A stretch of DNA of 64,000 nucleotides from Epiperipatus broadwayi (lineage: Eukaryota; Onychophora; Udeonychophora; Euonychophora; Peripatidae), in NCBI GenBank assembly GCA_028023455.1, contig JAQFVV010006199.1, forward strand, positions 2,544,001 to 2,608,000, given 5' to 3'. A model generated the notes under the pieces. It searched no databases. It was not told the origin of the DNA and was given only the letters and a program-made list of their open reading frames with translations. Position numbers and translations under genes: made by a program. Position 1 is the first letter of the stretch. Each line of letters opens with the position of its first letter. This document shows, piece after piece, positions 12,317 to 23,706 of the stretch.

Positions 12317-15300
12317 GTAATTAATAATTTAGATAAGATATTTTTGATTTGTAAATTTTTAAGTATTAAAAGTAGTTAGCAATAATTCTCATAAGGTTTT
12401 TGGTTTCAGTATAATAATATTTGAAGTGTATCATTTTAAATACATGTTCTTTACGCATTGTATTGCTAAAGATGTCAGGATCTTTCATTAACAAAAAAAA
12501 ATGGATACAATGGAAAAAAAAGCTGCTTATTACTATGAATCTAACATTAAAATCTATTTTACAAGCAGCCCAAAAAGAAAGATTTCAGAAGGTTACTAAT
12601 ATTTTTCCATTATTGTTAAATGATTTTTTGAAATTCAGTTTAAAATTTATTTTTAAATTTTTGAAAATGACATGGTTTAATATTAAAGGAAATTTTCCTT
12701 TTATTGACAAAAGCCAATAACCAGAAACTAATTTGGGGTTCTGATTGGCATTTCTATATGGTATCTATTGTTTACTCATGTTTACATTGAATAGAAAGAT
12801 GCAAAATGGTTTACTATTTTAGTTTAGATTTTACTTCTAGATTAGGAGACTCACATAATATTTAGTTTGATATTATATAGAATGTTGTAAATGAAATATT
12901 ATTTTTAATTTAGATTTTAGTTTTATACCACGAAAATCAAGTGATGCTTAGATTGTTTAATAACGACTGTGTCATTAAAGAACCTAAATAGTCAAACAGA
13001 TAGTGTCATTCTGAAAGAATACTATTCCTTGACTATTAGAGGTTAATGTGTTGAAAGCATTTAATAAAATCTTTTGTAACTAAACTAATTTTCCAGATTA
13101 ATATTCAATCTTATAGACATATGATTCTTAGTTGAAAATTCTAAATTATTATATTTGAAAGTATTGATTTACCAAAACATATATAATTTCCGTCCTTTAA
13201 ACAGGAAATTTTTTTGCTCAGCTGTGAATACCAAATGGTTGTTTTTTATTTTCATTGATCTACATTTTGATTAACCTCTTTCTGATATTATGGCACTTGT
13301 GTTGAAAATTATTTTGAATCATATTTGATTTTGAATAGGTGTATCTGTTAAAATTATAGTTTTTTTGATATATATATTTCCTGTTTTTAATAAATTATGC
13401 ACCTTCTACAAAGCTAGTACTATTTTCTTTGTAGCTTCATTTTTTGAAATTCTAATTTTTAAATTTTCAGGGTATAATAATTCTTCTGGATTCCATCACA
13501 ATTGAAATATTTTGTTGCATAGGTAGAGAGTTCAGCATATTAATACTGTGCAGTTTTTAATGTATTATTTTTATTTAAATTAATATATCTATTATATTTT
13601 ACCAGTTAATTAAAGTTCTTACATACTTCATCATTTTGCATCTTATGTAAGATTAATTGGTTGAAAAACATAACTTTTTTCTTTGCTGTCACATTTTTTT
13701 TTTGCATGTTAGAACTTTTTTAAATTCTCTCGGTATGTAATGAATTTAAGGGCATCAGGAGATAAAATTAATTTCAATTTTACTTTCATGTTTTTCTTTT
13801 CCATTTTATTATTTTCCTAATATTGATTATCTTATTTTAATATCAGAAATATATGTTGAATTAATAAGGTTTATGTATCCTTTTTAACTGTCTTAGTTAT
13901 TCTTACAAAATGGCTCGGGCTGAGAATAATTCAAAATTTTGTTTGTCAAATTTACAAAAAAGAAAAAAAACTACTTATTTTTTTAAATTATAATAAACAA
14001 AAATAGAGCATTTGTTGTCATAATTTAAACTATGTATTGTGGTATAATCAATGCTAACTATTTAAGTTTATTATTTTAATTTACTGATTGATGTTTGGTT
14101 CATTAACAAATGTAACTATTATACAAATCTGTAAGTGTTCAACATGCTAATATAAAATTTTATTTTAAATTTATAATAGATATAAAATTGTATAATTTGT
14201 TTATGAACATGACATTTTTTTTTTTGTAATTAAACTTGTTTTGACATAAAATAGAATAGACATTTTTTATTACGAATGACAAATTTAATTTTTTGCATAA
14301 TTTTATATTTTGCCTGAACCATTGGCTGGGTCTATATCCTATAACATTAAAAATTTAATCATGATAGACTGACAAGCTGTTTGTGAAGATTGTCCATATT
14401 ATTTAAATATATCCAATAAATTAATTAATATTTAATTTCATCCTATTTATTTTATATTATATTTACTTTAACTAAGATATTTATTAAAATTAATAATAAT
14501 TCTGGTTTAGATCATTATTTGTTTTCTCAAATTAAAAGAGAACTGGATGATATATTGAATCGAGTTTTAAAAAAAGAAATATAATAGATGTTCTGAGTTA
14601 TGTTTACTTTAATATGTAGCAACAAGAGAAGTCAAATCAAAATGAATTACAAATTATATAAAAATGAAGGCAACTAAAGATTAGAGCAGAAAGTAATCGG
14701 AAAAATATTTAAAAATTTGGAAAATTTACTGAATGGATTTTCAAAATGAAAAATTATAGATTTTTTTTTTTGTAAATATATTGTTCAAGATTAACATTAC
14801 TTTAATGTGTTCACATATATCACACTGAAATTACTCAATAGTGAAATGACAAATGACTAGAAGATAGAATGGTAAAATTACTAAAAGTCAACTGATCAAA
14901 ACTGTAGTTATCGAAAAGGATTATTTTAAAGTACTTAGCAATGATATATGCCCTATTTTTAATTTATTCATAACATTAAAAGATATAAATATTTTATGTT
15001 TTAATGGTAAATGTAATATTTTATATTTTTTGAAGTATCATTTTTTAAAATTATCAGTGTAAATCATTTCATGTTTTATTTTTTTAATTTATTTTATTAA
15101 ACATCTATAACAGTAAACATTAAAAAGTATTAAGTAAAAATACATACTGTATAGTATTTATTTTTTTTAAAAAAGTGTAAGTTAAATTACTCTTACATAT
15201 TTTAATGACTTAGAAATTTTTTTTTTATTGTTAATATTTTTTCAAATTTTTAAATCAAAATAACAGAAGTAAATATTATTTAAATATTACATTTAATTTT

Positions 15301-16929
15301 AATGATGCATATTGTATAGCATTTTATTTTTGATAGAGTTTAATTGTTCATTGTTATGAATTTACTTATTATAATGATGATATATGCAGTTTATTCTGAT
15401 GTCTTAATAATAATAATAATAATAATAAAAACTTAAGAAAAATGCATAAAAAATATTTATCACAGAATAATCATCAAAATCATTAATATTTTAATGCTTT
15501 TATACAGATAATTTATAATAGCATTAATATAAAATAATATCACAAAGATAATTCTATTTAAACATTATATTGTAATAATAATGTCATGGTAATGAAAAAA
15601 TAAGCATTTTTATAAACACACGCTTTATACACTTATGTAGAGACTATACAAACATATATATGTGTTTTTAAAAATAAATTTTGAACAATACTTAAGATTG
15701 TTTGCACATACATTAGTATCATCTTTTTTTTCCACTTATGGTTTCTTTCATTTTAAGCAAGATTTTACAAAAAGCATGTACTCAATTTGATTATTGATTT
15801 TTTTTTTTCTTTTCATAATGCCAGAAATATACTTTTATTTGTTATGATATTTAATCTTCATCTGTAAATAACACATTAATCTTAATGCCTTCTCTTAGAA
15901 TTGAAATGTTTAACTAGTGTCATTCAATTCTTGATGAAAGATGGACTAACACTAATAGTATTTCTCAGATAGTCATGCTTTTATCAAGAAAGTATGAAAA
16001 TGTGTTAGTTATCTTTAAACTTATAGTATTTAGTGTTTTGACATATTCAATAAATTCAACCCTGAAACATCTCAAAGTTGAGATAGATATTTGTTAAAGT
16101 TTTTTTTTAATAAAATAAATACAATCAATGTTTTTGTTATATTGATTTATAAATTCAAACTCTAAAAAATCTCAAAGGTAGGGAAAAAGTATGAGATGAT
16201 GTTTTTTTTTTATTTATTTTATACAAAAACAAAATAGATCTATTTACTGATCAGTTTTGAATGACTAGTTCAAAATTGGTCAGTAAATATGCATCTAGAT
16301 ATTCACTGTTAAAAGATAAATATGTTTCACATATTTTCCTTTCTTGATATTTTTTAGAGTTTGAGATTCTTAATTAAAACAATAAAACTTGTCCATGTTA
16401 TTTTATTAGGGGCAAAAATTTCAATAAATATCTATTTCAACTTTTTACATTTTTTTGAGATTTTTTAGGGGTCAAATTTATTATTAATTAGTAAAACAAA
16501 ATTTTGTAGATGTAACGTATGTTTGATATTAATTCTATACTTCATCTTTTAGCAGGAAATGATGTTTGCAGAACTATTCTAACTTAGGGATAATGTGTTA
16601 AGATTAATGGATATTATTTTGTATTATTAAAAATAATTATAACAATAATGCAACATATCCAAAAGGAAGAAAAACAATATCAGAAAAGAAACTAATAATT
16701 GTTGTAAACTATTAAGAAAACAAATCTGCAATAGACTATTTTTGTAGTATTGCACACTGTTTATCTTTGTAAATGTATATATTTTTTTAAGATTTTATAC
16801 ATAGCATAAAATTTATGTTATGTGTATTGTTTATTCATTAGTAATACAATATTGGTTTTTAAATGTAATTGATTACTTTTGGGGCATTAAGTTATTCATA
16901 TTAGTAAATATAAAACTTCTATGTTATAT
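12317..16929. other. Intron 1, left part, featureless AT-rich
   Basis: The donor is GTAATT. Long A/T runs and frequent stops occur throughout, and I see no protein homology. A short (AAT)n microsatellite lies at about 15405-15428. No exon-like ORF with splice borders is visible. Confidence 0.6.
15405..15428. repeat. (AAT)n microsatellite
   Basis: About seven uninterrupted trinucleotide units (TAATAATAATAATAATAATA...) inside intron 1. Confidence 0.8.
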
Positions 16930-17285
16930 ATAGAGTTCGCAATACAAAGTCTTAAGCTTTGAGAATACCCTCAACCCCAAACTGGTTTCTGCATCTAGCA
17001 TCATCAGTGAGGTTTTAGGATATTCATTAGATTAAAAATACTAGAACTAGCCCAGCACTTTATCTAATGTATAACTATTGAGAAGAAAATCTGAAACTTT
17101 CAGACATCTATATGTTTAAAAATCCAGCTATCTAATTCAAATAGCCATATGGGACTGAACTAAGTTCAGATACACCATATATTAATAGCTCTAGCAATAT
17201 AAAATCTCCAAAGCCTTAGTAGCAAAAAATAAATTGATAAAAAATCAAGTCAGATGTCACATGACCTAATTTTAATAAAGCTCTT
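16930..17285 (-). mobile_element. Hammerhead-bearing small repeat, family 2, copy T1
   Basis: Reverse-strand repeat whose 3' part carries a hammerhead ribozyme (separate entry). About 170 nt upstream of the ribozyme, at 17155-17180 on the reverse strand, there is a hairpin CTGAACTTAGTTCAG followed by CC-ATA-GGCTAT. A matching block (CTGAACTGTGTTCAG, then CC-ATACGACTAT) lies upstream of the ribozyme at 46.69 kb, so I group the two. No ORF is present. Ends are approximate. It may be a non-autonomous retroelement or the LTR-like part of a Penelope-like element. Confidence 0.55.
16963..17025 (-). ncRNA. Type I hammerhead ribozyme candidate (T1)
   Basis: On the reverse strand the full core is present: CTGATGA (17007-17001), stem II TGC/GCA, GAAA (16989-16986), and a two-base-pair stem III (AC-CA-GT). 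Predicted cleavage follows U17 at 16980. Stem I pairs CCTCA with TGGGG next to the core. After an internal loop it continues with nine further pairs (GAATATCCT at 17025-17017 against AGGGTATTC at 16971-16963). All conserved core bases are intact. The very short stem III and the internal loop in stem I are typical of metazoan retroelement hammerheads. This is the best-folded ribozyme in the window. Confidence 0.85.
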
Positions 17286-17297
17286 GTTTACAAATGT

Positions 17298-18203
17298 TGT
17301 ATGTATATATATATTTGTATGTAGGTATACATACTTTTATATTGCATTATATTTTTATAATATATATAACTGATAATAATTTTGTATTTAGAAATTAAAT
17401 ATTATACAGAGTATTTATTTAAAAAATTAAATATTAATTGAAGTTAAATTGTATGGAAAATTCTAGTCAAATAATTATTTATTTTTTTGCGTTTCTGTCT
17501 GTCAAATGATAATATAAATGGTAGGTGTTAATAAATGTAAAACGCTTTCTTAGTTTAAAATAATAAAATATTATTATATTTATTCACTTTAAATAGAGGG
17601 GATTAATAAATGTAAAACACTTTCTTAGTTTAAAAAGATAAAATATTATATTTAGTCACTTCTTAAGTGCAGAGTGAGGTAACGATCTATTGGCAATCAA
17701 GAATGTGTTCATGAGGAGAAATTCGCCTCCTGATATGTAAAAGCAAATTTAGATTAACTCTGTATGCCCACCTTGGTTTAAGTTATTATTTGAAAACTTT
17801 TTGGGCAAAAATCATTAGGGTTGTAGATAATTTGTGTAAAATGATTTTTTGAGCCTATAAGTTCATTCTTTATTTTTTTGTTAGTTAATAATTAATCATT
17901 GTGGCTAAATAGTTATATTCTTGATAAGACCTTTGTTACATTTTATAATCTGTACTAAATAATTTATGATCTTATACTTATTTTTCTATCTATCTTTTGA
18001 TGGATGTGCATCTATTTTTGTAAATATCTGTTTAATAAAAATTATAACAAGTTATTTTTTAAAAAAATTAATCAAGTTCTTTGTTGTTTTTTTTTAATTG
18101 ATAGTTAGTATTTATTGCTGTTTTTTTCTGTAATTAACATATTGGGCATGAATATATACTTACATCAGAGAATCACCTCCATTATTGCTGAAGAGACATT
18201 ACA
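17298..18203 (+). repeat. Probable 5' LTR of a retroelement remnant
   Basis: A stretch of about 900 bp starting TGTATGTATAT and ending ...ACATTACA. It is repeated in direct orientation at about 19213-20057. Shared landmarks in order include AATTCTAGTCAAATAATTAT, TAATAAATGTAAAACGC, CAATCAAGAATGTGTTC and AGCCTATAAGTTCATT. Immediately downstream, at 18207, is TGGCATAGCC...TTACAGGAT. This resembles the TGGCACAGTCCGTTACAGGAT found after the left LTR of the 52-kb element, and both are candidate primer binding sites. The boundaries rest on TG/CA ends; I found no clear target duplication. Confidence 0.65.
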
Positions 18204-18346
18204 ACCTGGCATAGCCAATTACAGGATTGAATTCATATCCTATTATTAACAACTTAATACAATCTATGACACGATTTTAACCTTAATAATGATAATAGCA
18301 AAAAATTTTAATTTTGCTAAGTAAAACTAGCAGTATTTAATTTAAA

Positions 18347-18526
18347 ATGTCACAAGCTATTATTAGCAAATTTAACATTGAAGACCCAGCTAGTTTGGTC
18401 TTTCTCATGCAATATGTAGAAAAATACTTTCTTATGAATAAAGTTAAAGAAATTAAAATTAAAGTAGCAACAATATTGTATTTCACTGGTCAAAGAGTAA
18501 TTGAAATTATTAATTGTTTATGTTGA
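18347..18526 (+). pseudogene. Gag remnant between the LTR-like repeats
   Basis: A 59-codon open stretch starts at the ATG at 18347 (MSQAIISKFNIEDPASLVFL...) and ends at TGA at 18524-18526. Its VATILYFTGQRVIEI segment matches IATLICYAGQ.VIEI in the gag of the 52-kb LTR element, so it is a retroviral-type Gag fragment. Decayed, Lys-rich continuation reaches about 18790. No pol is left between here and the right-hand repeat. Confidence 0.65.
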
Positions 18527-18888
18527 GCTGTTAATTTAAAACTTTTTCTTACAAAATAATAATTTCTAAGTTGGATGAGTATTTCAACCCTTTACCCTCA
18601 AAACATATAGCTCAATTGTTGTTTGAAACCAGATTAAGACTTGATAAAAATAAGCAAGCAGATGCCAAAAAAAGGAATAATAGAGCACCAAATGCCTAAA
18701 CCAAACTAAAAAAAAAAAAACAACAAGCAAAGCCATGGAAGAAGAAGAAACTGCAGGTCTAGCAGATATTTTTTCCAAGAGTTATACTCATAAAAGCCAA
18801 AGAAAATCCCAGATTCTAGAATATTTAAAAGTCTATGTAAGCAGAGTTTCTACGAAATAGGGGAGAGGAGAGAGATTGCTATATATAT

Positions 18889-19160
18889 GGATGGTTAAAG
18901 AGTTGGAGGGTGAATAAGATTGAAGCCTGTCCATTAAAGTTTGAGGATTTGCTATCTTAATATAAGCTGAGCAGTGATTATATATATGTGTGAGAGATAT
19001 TGATCTGACCAACTGATGAGTGCTGATTCAGCACAAAATACCTATATTGAAGATTGTTTATCTTTTTCACATGCATGTGGTCATGTGTATTGGTTCTATA
19101 AGATGGAGTGGATGGTTGTAGGGAACTTGAAGTCTGAGTTCAAATCCCTTCTAATTACAT
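18889..19160 (+). mobile_element. SINE-like repeat with hammerhead ribozyme, copy S1
   Basis: This unit of about 272 nt is shared with 21288-21604 and 34459-34709, both on the reverse strand. It starts near GGATGGTTAAAGAGTTGG and continues through GATTGAAGCCTGTCCATTAA (a possible pol III B-box-like GATTGAAGCC) and GGATTTGCTATCTTAATATA. The ribozyme follows, and it ends near a second B-box-like GAGTTCAAATCCC and CTAATTACAT. It has no ORF. A tRNA-related head is an inference, not proven. The copy sits just inside the right LTR-like repeat of the 17.3-20.06 kb remnant. Confidence 0.7.
19005..19051 (+). ncRNA. Hammerhead ribozyme, S1 copy, core-mutated
   Basis: CTGATGA at 19013-19019, stem II GTGCTGA/TCAGCAC, stem III ATA-CC-TAT and A17 at 19046. 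Stem I pairs CAA (19010-19012) with TTG (19047-19049). The expected GAAA reads AAAA at 19035-19038, so the essential G12 is changed and this copy should not cleave efficiently. The two reverse-strand copies keep GAAA. Confidence 0.7.
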
Positions 19161-19212
19161 TAAGTTCAGTATAGATGAGATACTTGTATTTAAACATTAT
19201 ATAAGTATGTAT

Positions 19213-20057
19213 GTATGTACATATATATTATACAAGCAAAAATATGCATGTGTATTTTTGTATTGCAATATATTTTTTGTAATATATATATATAACTGAT
19301 AATTTTGTAAAACTGTAGATTTAGAATTTATTTAGAAATTAAATATTATTTAAAGTTAAATTATGTGGAAAATTCCAGTCAAATAATTATATAGTTTTGC
19401 ATTTCTGTTTGTCAAAAGGCTAATATAAGTAGAGAGGCATAATAAATGTAAAACACTTTTTTAATGTAAAAAAAAAAAAGTATTATATTTACTAACTTTT
19501 TAATTACAGAGTAAGAAATTTGTCTATTGGCAATCAAGAATGTGTTCTTGAGGAGAAATTCATCTTCTGACGTGTAAAAGCAAATTTAGAGAAACTTTGT
19601 ATAGGACATCCTGATATAAATTATTGTTTTGAAAAGCCTTTGGACAAAAATCTCTAGGGTTGTAGATAATTCATGTAAAATGATTTCTTTGAGCCTACGA
19701 GTTCATTTTTCAACACTAGGAACAAAGTATGCTAAATTAGTGTCTGCTAGTTAGTTAATCATTATAGTTCAATAGTTGTATTTGTGATTTCACTTTATAA
19801 TCTATGTAATTTGCAGTCTTATGTTTATTTTTCTATATATCATTTGATGGGCTTGCATCTCTTCTTGTAAATATATGTTTAATAAATATTATAACAATTT
19901 ATTTCAAGTTCTTTGGGTTTTTTTTTATTATCTGATAAGTAGTAAGTATTTATTGTTTACTTTTTCTGCAACTGACGTATTGGCCATATATGTATATACA
20001 TATATCAGAATACATATATCAGAGAGTCATTTTTGTCATTGTAGAAAAGTCACTGCA
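19213..20057 (+). repeat. Probable 3' LTR of the retroelement remnant
   Basis: Direct repeat of 17298-18203, diverged by many substitutions and small indels. It begins TGTATGTAC and ends GTCACTGCA. It shares the ordered landmarks given for the left copy, including CAATCAAGAATGTGTTCTTG and GAGCCTACGAGTTCATT. Confidence 0.65.
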
Positions 20058-21062
20058 AGAATACACACATAATAAAGTGTTATATATTCATTAATAAGAC
20101 AAAATAGCAATACTTCTGAGATTTTTTTTATGAATATACCAGAAACAAATTACATTCATTTTTTGGCATTGATAAATAGTGGTTTAAATTCATAGCAATA
20201 AATAACTATATTCTATTAAAAATAATATATTTAATTAATACTTTTTAATATATACTTTTATTATCTTAAATTAAAATGAGATATAAATGCTAGTGTAATA
20301 TATATTTATATTTCAATAAAAATAAACAGTCAAGGAATTTCTATTATATTCATAATAATAATTGAATGGCTTTATTGCTTGGTGTCAGAAATGTCTCTTA
20401 AACTCTAGAAGGTGTCTCTCTGTTACTGCACCAAATCATGTAGGGCAGTGATTTCTTTTGATAATGAATATAAAAAAATATTATTTTAAGGAATGATGGT
20501 TTGTAAATATTTAAAATATATAAAACAAATTAATTACTATATATAAAAAATAAATCATCAGCCATTAAAATTAACGATATTTAATTAATTCTTTTAAATG
20601 TCATTAATAAATTATATAAAGGGCATACATTATATCCTATGATTTACATGACAATACACTAATTATGGTTTTTAATTACTGCAATAACCTATTAAGCATT
20701 TGATTAACTACTAGGAATTTTGTCATTCTAATTATTTGCTTTTCATTATTGATAAATTGGAAATAACACTATGCATTTATTTTGTTTTCCATACTGTAAA
20801 CCTTAATTATGTCTTGAACATTTTCAACTGCTAGCACCTTCCAAAATGAATGATCCTGGCTCTCGTTTATTTATGATGTAGTAAAGATTAATAATATTCA
20901 AAGAATATTAAAAGTTTGGTATTGTAGAGAATGGTAAGATTGTTCATTACAAATATTTGTAAGTATATTGTTAAAATTTATGTATATATTTTTATATTTA
21001 TTATTGAAACATATTTGTTTATTGATATAAATAATTTATTAAATGTTATTGTTGTATTTCAG
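20058..21062. other. Intron 1, right end
   Basis: AT-rich, with no recognisable feature until the acceptor TTGTATTTCAG at 21052-21062. Confidence 0.6.
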
Positions 21063-21179
21063 GATGGTAAATATGATGTTGGTGGAGGAGAAAAATTTGA
21101 TAGTTTGAGTGAATTAGTAGAACATTATAAAAAAAATCCTATGGTTGAAACAACTGGGACAGTAGTTCATTTAAAAAAT
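21063..21179 (+). CDS. PTPN11: SHP2-type tyrosine phosphatase, exon encoding second half of C-SH2
   Basis: Thirty-nine codons in phase 0/0: [20 protein letters not shown], then [19 protein letters not shown]. This is the C-terminal half of the second SH2 domain. The [25 protein letters not shown] block is characteristic of SHP2/corkscrew. It joins directly to the preceding exon, which ends ...MIRFQ, and to the next, which starts PFNATRI. The borders are TGTATTTCAG and GTAAGG. The last bases of the exon and its splice donor are duplicated 82 bp downstream (separate entry). Confidence 0.96.
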
Positions 21180-21287
21180 GTAAGGCTTATCTTTTAATAA
21201 TGTATATTTGTTTTAACATTTCTATAGCAATGATGTTTTGTAAGTAGTTCATTTAAAAAATGTAAGGCTTAAACCTTTAATAATGTA

Positions 21288-21604
21288 TTAGCTGAAATAC
21301 ACAGGCTTATATATACCTGTGTCTATATATGTAATAGACAGGGTATGAGCACAGACTTTCACATGACCCACCACTCTCCACACTATCTTATAACACTGAT
21401 ACACATGAACACACATATGTTGAAAAGATAAATAATCAATATACGTATTTCATGCTAAACCAGCAATCATCAGTTGGTCCAGATTACCATCTCTACACAT
21501 ATATGCTACAAGTGCTCAGATATATATTAAGATAGCAAATCCTCCTACTTTAATGGACAGGCTTCGATCTATTCCATACTCCAACTCTTCAACTGTCCAT
21601 CTAA
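21288..21604 (-). mobile_element. SINE-like repeat with hammerhead ribozyme, copy S2, with target duplication
   Basis: Reverse-strand copy of the family at 18889 and 34459. It is flanked by a perfect 10-bp target duplication TAATAATGTA (21278-21287 and 21605-21614). The target is recoverable because the same sequence exists uninterrupted in the adjacent duplicate at 21161-21242. This defines the two ends of a full insertion of about 317 bp. It carries GATCGAAGCCTGTCCATTAA, GGATTTGCTATCTTAATATA and the ribozyme, in that order. A 10-bp duplication suits target-primed reverse transcription. Confidence 0.8.
21436..21480 (-). ncRNA. Type I hammerhead ribozyme candidate, S2 copy
   Basis: Reverse strand: GGACCAA (21480-21474), CTGATGA (21473-21467), stem II TTGCTGGTTTAGCAT, GAAA (21451-21448), stem III ATA-CG-TAT, and A17 at 21440 followed by TTGATT. 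Stem I is short (CAA/TTG next to the core). All invariant core bases are present. Stem II has a mismatch at its base. Confidence 0.75.
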
Positions 21605-21877
21605 TAATAATGTATATTTGTTTTAATATTTCTATAGCAATGATGTTTTGTAATGCCCGTAGCAGCTCATATAAAACACAATTAAAAAAGTTAAATATTT
21701 TCTCAAGTAAATGCAAATAGATTAAAAGAAAATATTGATAGTGTTTTAATCTTCAAGCTGAAATATTAGTGATTATCAGTAAAAAAAAAGGAAAAAGATT
21801 CAAAGCTTGAATAATATTATACAGTGCTACAATATAATTATATATATAAAAAAGCTTAGAATTAAAAAAAAGTCAAT

Positions 21878-21951
21878 GCATTGGTGGCTTAGTGGTTAGC
21901 ATAGCTGAACTTCCAAGAATTCTGGTCTGGGTTCGCTTTTCGGTCAACGCA
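21878..21951 (+). pseudogene. tRNA-Gly(UCC)-like pseudogene
   Basis: A 74-nt sequence with tRNA layout: acceptor GCATTGG against TCAACGC, A-box-like TGGCTTAGTGG, D-arm GGTTAGCA, anticodon loop CTTCCAA (anticodon UCC, Gly), and B-box-like GGGTTCGCTTT. The anticodon stem is damaged (CTGAA against GAATT) and the T-stem pairs poorly. A canonical eukaryotic tRNA-Gly(UCC) has the same framework (TAGTGGTTAGCATAGCTG, TTCCAAG, GGGTTCG, CAACGCA). It is either a dead tRNA gene or the head of an unrecognised SINE. The sequence after it is simple TATA repeat, with no T-run terminator at the expected distance. Confidence 0.65.
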
Positions 21952-22972
21952 TTTGATATATATATATGAAAGATGTCAAATATAAGTTTATGTATATAGT
22001 TAAAAAACTATATCTCAAGATTATATCAAGAAATTGTAATAATTGTAAATTCTCATTAGGTTATAACAAAATAATTATAAATTGCTTATTAATACATACT
22101 ATATATTGTATTCACTTGTCTTTAAATCAGTTATAAATTATTGGTGAAATAGAATAGATAAGACCATATCTAAATTACAGTTTGGAAAGTTTTTGTAACC
22201 ATGATTCTGTTATTTGTTTAAATGATATGTTCTTGATTATTTTCTTATGTGAAGTTGATTAACATTGATAGTGGGAGAACTATAATCATATTAGATATTC
22301 AGATAAGTAATTAAAGTAATTATGATTGTCATATTCTGTTTTGTCTTATCTGATTTTTAAAATATTTTGTACTTATTTGTTGCTTTTGCATATTCAGATT
22401 TGTTTGACAGTTGCTATTTGATAATTATTATTTTATTATAATTTTATGAATCTATATTTCACAAAATCTTTTAGTAAGCATCAAGAATAGAAAAGCTCCA
22501 AGACTATAATTTTATTTGTAAAGGAAGGGCAAGAAATGTCGATCATGTATTCTTGAAAATATTTTGACATGTATATTTTCAATGGAAATTGGTCAAAAGC
22601 ATAAGCGTTGGGGCATATTTAATTCTTATTCTTATTATTTAAGAAATTTTTTTTTTATTGTTTTGTGTGATATTAGCTTACTATGTACATAAATTGTTAT
22701 GGGTTTAAGCAGAATGCGTGTTAATAATTTGTATAAACCAGAAATTAAGTTTGACGTAATTGATATAGTCATTAGTCTTAATTTATTGATCTGGGTGAAA
22801 ATGATAGTTTGAGAAGATGCCCAGAAATGAGGAGAAAAAAATTAATCTGATAATGATAAATAATATAAAAATTTGAGAATGAATATAAGTTAGAAATTAG
22901 ATATTGTATGATGTATGACAATTGATACATTAACATATATTCTTTAAAATTATTTAGAAACTGAATATTTTA
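21952..22972. other. Intron 2 sequence, no recognised feature
   Basis: AT-rich; no ORF or repeat recognised. Confidence 0.6.
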
Positions 22973-23430
22973 CAAAATAGAAATAAAACAAATTAACTCC
23001 TTCTTTTTAAACCTTGTTTTTTATTTATATGACTATAATAAAAAAAAAAAAAAAATCCAACATTTCGACTATTTTATATAGTCTTTTTTAAGGCACCCTA
23101 AAATAAAATAAAAAATATATATATAACAAATAACACATTCCATAAAAATAAATAAATAAAAAATTACAAAATATATTCATAACCAAAAATTTACCTTATC
23201 TCACTCCTCTTTCCTATTACCAACAAACACAACTCAAAGAGAAACAATTTTCTTTTTTTTTAAAAAAAATCTATATATATATCCTTTAAAACATTTAATT
23301 AAAAACCTATTATTTTCTTTTCTGTTTATCTATTAACATCCTATTTAATTCTGGTTTTATTTCATTAATGTATATACTTTCTTTTATCATCCTTTCATTA
23401 TATGACTTAATACATTCCAAAGGCTTTATA

Positions 23431-23706
23431 TCAAAATCCCCCATGCTTAAATTTATTCATGTGAATGTAAACAGCAGAATTTTTATTACCTAAATGCTGT
23501 TTTAATCTAGTTTTTAATTTATTTTTACTAGTCCCAACATATGTCATTTCTACATTCTTTCTAAAACAATTCAAACATTTTATCAAATAAACTGAATTCA
23601 TAATGTCTAACCTATTATAGTCCCCATTATTATTAATTAAGAGATTTAAACTTGCTTTCTTTTTATAAACTGGACAAATTGAAACATTATATTTCCTATT
23701 AATCAT
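23431..23706 (-). pseudogene. Penelope-like GIY-YIG endonuclease segment
   Basis: On the reverse strand this reads MINRKYNVSICPVYKKK..., then YLIKCLNCFRKNVEMTYVGT and KLKTRLKQHLGNK. The YLI.C..C...YVG.T...L..R..QH pattern is the GIY-YIG nuclease as found C-terminal to the RT in endonuclease-bearing Penelope-like elements. Continuation to about 23320 (KSYNERMIKESIYINEIKPE-like, ending KQKRK and stop) completes the protein and is repeated in the inverted arm at 25490-25627. The protein is split from its RT by the transposon at 23727-24870. The catalytic Arg and the tyrosines are visible. Confidence 0.85.

Larger units (their letters stand above)
21243..21652 (+). repeat. Duplicated exon end and splice donor, interrupted by a SINE-like copy
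   Basis: The 82-bp segment 21161-21242 covers the last 19 exon bases, the donor and the start of the intron. It is repeated from 21243 as AGTAGTTCATTTAAAAAATG followed by TAAGGCTT. The second copy is split at 21287 by the insertion 21288-21604 and resumes with AATGTATATTTGTTTTAATA to about 21652. The second donor could in principle compete with the first, but using it would add 82 nt that begin with the first copy's GTAAGG and reach an in-frame stop quickly. Confidence 0.85.

Noticed and set aside
12421-12720. Ninety-nine-codon open frame just after the first visible exon
   Set aside because: It reads MKCIILNTCSLR and on into Lys/Phe-rich low complexity; not SH2-related and not in phase with the exon. 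Most likely intron.
19013-19105. Alternative folding of the S1 hammerhead with a long stem III ending at ...GTGTATTGGTTC
   Set aside because: It gives six stem I pairs in S1 but is not conserved in S2 and is deleted in S3; the short-stem III fold works in all three copies.
20561-20600. Reverse-strand CTGATGA as a further hammerhead core
   Set aside because: No GAAA at a suitable distance and no stem II; a chance heptamer. The same applies to 9811-9840 on the + strand.
21878-21951. Functional tRNA-Gly gene
   Set aside because: The anticodon and T stems are damaged and no T-run terminator follows at once; called a pseudogene.
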